This document shows, in pieces, positions 61,766 through 64,000 of a stretch of 64,000 nt of DNA. The notes under the pieces were generated by a model that was given only the letters and a program-made list of their open reading frames with translations, was not told where the DNA came from and did no database searches. Origin of the DNA: Lycorma delicatula (Eukaryota; Arthropoda; Insecta; Hemiptera; Fulgoridae); contig NC_134462.1 in assembly GCF_047948215.1 (NCBI RefSeq), positions 119,160,437-119,224,436 of the forward strand. Direction: 5' to 3'. Both the position numbers and the translations under genes were made by a program. Each line of letters opens with the position of its first letter. Positions within the stretch are counted from its first letter, which is position 1.

Positions 61766-62907
61766 TAGTTTATTGTTCACTAGTTGAACAGATTGCAAGG
61801 TACTCATTAGGAATAAAAAGTAAAATAAAAAAAAGATGTGTTGAGGTTGTATTAACACAAATTTAAAAAAAAAATCAGACGTGCATCAGACTACTTGAAT
61901 TATTCATATTAGTAAATACGTCATATTACTAATTGATTTTTTTTGTAGATACCATACATAACGTACCTGTTAAAATAATGATTTCTTTTAAATACTATTC
62001 AAATCTCCTTCTTCAAGTTATAAAAATGAAAAAATAACTCCTTTTTTTAATTTTAGAAATAATCATTCATTATTTGAAAAAAGACAGATAATTAAAAACT
62101 AATGCATTGAAAACACACAAATACGATGAGTAATATGAAAAAGAATACCGTATTTACTCGTGTAATTTACGCACGTAAATGTTTAGCTAATTTATTTAAA
62201 TATTAAAAAATAACACATTAAATCAAATAATAGCACATTATACAATGAGCCTATAATGATAGCCATTGATTCAGGAGCGCGAAGTAAGTTACGACACGAG
62301 CCTTTGCGAGTAACGAGTGAATTAATGACCATTATAGAGAGTTCCTTACCGTATTTTTTCTACGGGTGAGAAATTATTGGGATTACTGATTTAAATCAAT
62401 AATAGAAATCGTTGTGTTTTTCTTTTTAAAAAACAGTCACTTTTGTCTGTCCGTTTCATGTTTCAAATTTAGAATAAATTTTACTTAGAATAATGTACTC
62501 AAAGAGATGTCGATTTTATTTTTTAGACAGTTCTTCAAAATAAACAAGCAATACATTTTCCGAGAACGAGTTTACATTGTTCGCTAATTTCCAATCCGTT
62601 AACTGACGTATAATTTTTATTATTTTATTTTTGTGGCAATAGATTATTAGTCATAAGTTCTTCCTTTTCTTTAATATCGACCGGTGTTAAAGGTATTTCT
62701 TCCTTCGAATCTGACGTAATTAACAAAAGGAAAAACAGTGAAATATAGAAACTCAGTTACCGATCGGTGAACCTTCAAATTAATTTTTGTTTGTTAACTA
62801 CTAAATCGGAATAAAATCAAAGTTAAAAAACAGCTGATACATTAAACAATACCCCCTTGCGATCGGTAAGTGGTTGAAAAGAGTAGGCTTTTGATCGGTT
62901 AAACACC
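61766..62907. other. Non-coding stretch between repeats
   Basis: No gene recognised. Around 62260-62350 the sequence becomes CpG-richer (GAGCGCGAAG, ACGACACGAG, GCGAGTAACGAG) without any frame or RNA I can identify. Confidence 0.3.
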
Positions 62908-62916
62908 CCTGTATCA

Positions 62917-63082
62917 ATGCCGCCTTCCGTGACGCGAATGGTAGCCTCTCGGCCTTCCATCCGGAGGTTCCGGGTTCGAATCCCGGTCAGACATGGCATT
63001 TTTACATGCTACAAAAATTGTCATTCATCTCATCCGCTGAAGCAATACCTAACGGTAGTCCCGGAGGTTAAAAAAAAAAACA
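62917..63082 (+). mobile_element. tRNA-derived SINE, family B
   Basis: The head has GGTAGCCTCTCGG (A-box region) and a perfect B-box within GGGTTCGAATCCCGG, like a tRNA arm. The body GACATGGCATTTTTACATGC and ATCTCATCCGCTGAAGCAAT leads to CCGGAGGTT and a 10-A tail. A 9-bp direct repeat CCTGTATCA (62908-62916 and 63083-63091) brackets it. It is not a functional tRNA gene: no acceptor stem pairing partner and a SINE body follows. Confidence 0.85.
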
Positions 63083-63198
63083 CCTGTATCATACTGAAAA
63101 TCTGTTTCATAATGACTCCCAATGATGTCGGAACGCAGGTTCCAACCGCGTAATTCAAACATTATAATACAACCGTATTATAATGGATAATTCCTAAC

Positions 63199-64000
63199 GG
63201 AACTACCGTCCCATCAGTCAGCTATCTGTTATCTATAAGGTTTTCACCAAGATCTTGACGAATCGCCTCAATGATGTTTTGGACAGATCTCAGCCAATAG
63301 AACAAGCAGGATTCCGGAGGGGATACAACACAATAGACCACATCCATTAGTAGAGCCAACGAATACGAAATGCCGCTGTGTTTAGCCTTTATCGATTTTG
63401 AAAAGGCATTCGATTCTCTGAGTCATCTTGCAGTCATGGAAGCTCTAATCAAACAAGGAATGAACCAAAGATACGTAAAAATGCTACACAATATCTACGA
63501 AACTTCGACAGCGTTTGTCAGCATCGGTAAACCGACAAAAGAATTTTCTATCGGAAGGGGAGTTAAACAAGGAGACCCCATATCTCCTAAATTAGTCACA
63601 GCGGTCCTAAAATTGAATGGTCTGAAAGAGGTATCAAGTTAAATGGGCGGAGACTGAAAAACTTGCGGTTTGCAGATGATATTGTACTTTTGGCTAAGGA
63701 GGTCGATGAACTGCAATCGCTTATCGAGGATCTTGCAGAAAAATGTGGAGAAGCGGGTCTGAAAATGAATTTGACCAAAGCAAAAGTAATGTAAAACAGA
63801 TGGGCTGCTGCAGGAGAGATAGTAGTTGACGACAACATCCTAGAGAATGTGGAAGAATACGTCTACCTGGAGCAGTTAATAAACAACAGAGGGGACATCA
63901 GACCTTAAATTTTCCGGAGAATCAGGACGGGCTGGAAATCATTTGGAAGATATTCAACAGTGTTCAAACCTAACATGCCACTAGTCTTGAAAAATACGGT
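63199..64000 (+). pseudogene. RTE-type LINE reverse transcriptase, broken, runs off the window
   Basis: Finger/palm motifs in order: [20 protein letters not shown] and [19 protein letters not shown] near 63200-63350; LAFIDFEKAFDSL at 63385-63420 (motif A Asp); FSIGRGVKQGDPISPKL near 63545-63595 (motif B); and LRFADDIVLLAKEVDELQ at 63660-63715 (motif C, catalytic FADD). A short deletion and stop near 63350, a deletion of about a dozen codons with frameshift near 63605-63615, and stops at about 63793 and 63906 break it. The order and spacing are those of RTE-clade enzymes, which make cDNA at a nicked chromosomal target. Its C-terminal end lies outside the window. Confidence 0.85.

Noticed and set aside
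62940..63000. Possible tRNA gene
   Set aside because: A perfect B-box is present but there is no complete cloverleaf or acceptor stem, and a SINE body, poly-A tail and target duplication follow.
63596..63838. Minus-strand frame at the right edge
   Set aside because: Antisense of the RTE reverse transcriptase catalytic region.
1..64000. CRISPR array, operon, riboswitch or prophage
   Set aside because: No regularly spaced direct repeats, no clustered intact bacterial-type genes; composition, splice signals and transposons are those of an animal nuclear genome.

Overview
This window is a stretch of AT-rich animal nuclear DNA. There is no operon-like packing, the genes have introns or intron-exon borders, and most of the sequence is non-coding with insect-type transposable elements: Tc1/mariner, Tigger/pogo, R1-type and RTE-type LINEs, a Penelope-like remnant and tRNA-derived SINEs. 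The mix fits an insect, and I lean towards a hemipteran with a large repeat-rich genome, but that placement is inference from repeat style only.

There are two convincing host genes. Both are on the minus strand and are paralogues of one another: DXD-motif glycosyltransferases of the GT32-like type (87-1088 and 22823-23857). Each has one large coding exon preceded by a splice acceptor, an N-terminal membrane anchor and a luminal catalytic domain, as expected for type II Golgi enzymes. The first has no ATG where its paralogue starts.

Layout: 0-1.2 kb, glycosyltransferase copy 1. 4.0-6.4 kb, a chimeric DNA transposon with about 240-bp terminal inverted repeats. 6.9-7.1 kb, a tandem duplication. 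11.4-12.1 kb, a possible LINE 3' end and a SINE. 13.1-15.4 kb, a dead Tigger/pogo transposase interrupted by an R1-type LINE. 16.3-16.7 kb, a young repeat with target-site duplications. 20.6-21.0 kb, a mariner fragment. 22.8-23.9 kb, glycosyltransferase copy 2. 28.0-28.3 kb, a SINE. 32.6-33.2 kb, a Penelope-like remnant next to a GC-rich island carrying a histone-type stem-loop. 42.5 kb, a SINE. 46.7-49.0 and 55.6-56.8 kb, two copies of a DNA-transposon-like family whose 5' end is also trapped in the 4-6 kb chimera. 49.6-50.9 kb, a mariner-like element with TA target sites. 51.0-51.8 kb, a LINE fragment. 61.2-61.8 kb, a SINE split by a nearly identical sister of the 16.3-kb repeat. 62.9 kb, a second SINE family. 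63.2-64.0 kb, an RTE-type reverse transcriptase that runs off the end.

A large-scale feature is CpG content. From about 43 to 60 kb (and about 2-6 kb) CpG is almost absent, while the central 6.5-42 kb is much richer. I read this as a possible methylation footprint of transcribed gene bodies or long introns. I found no new multi-gene system. The best leads are the three-copy transposon family and its chimera, the histone-like stem-loop island, and the CpG domains.
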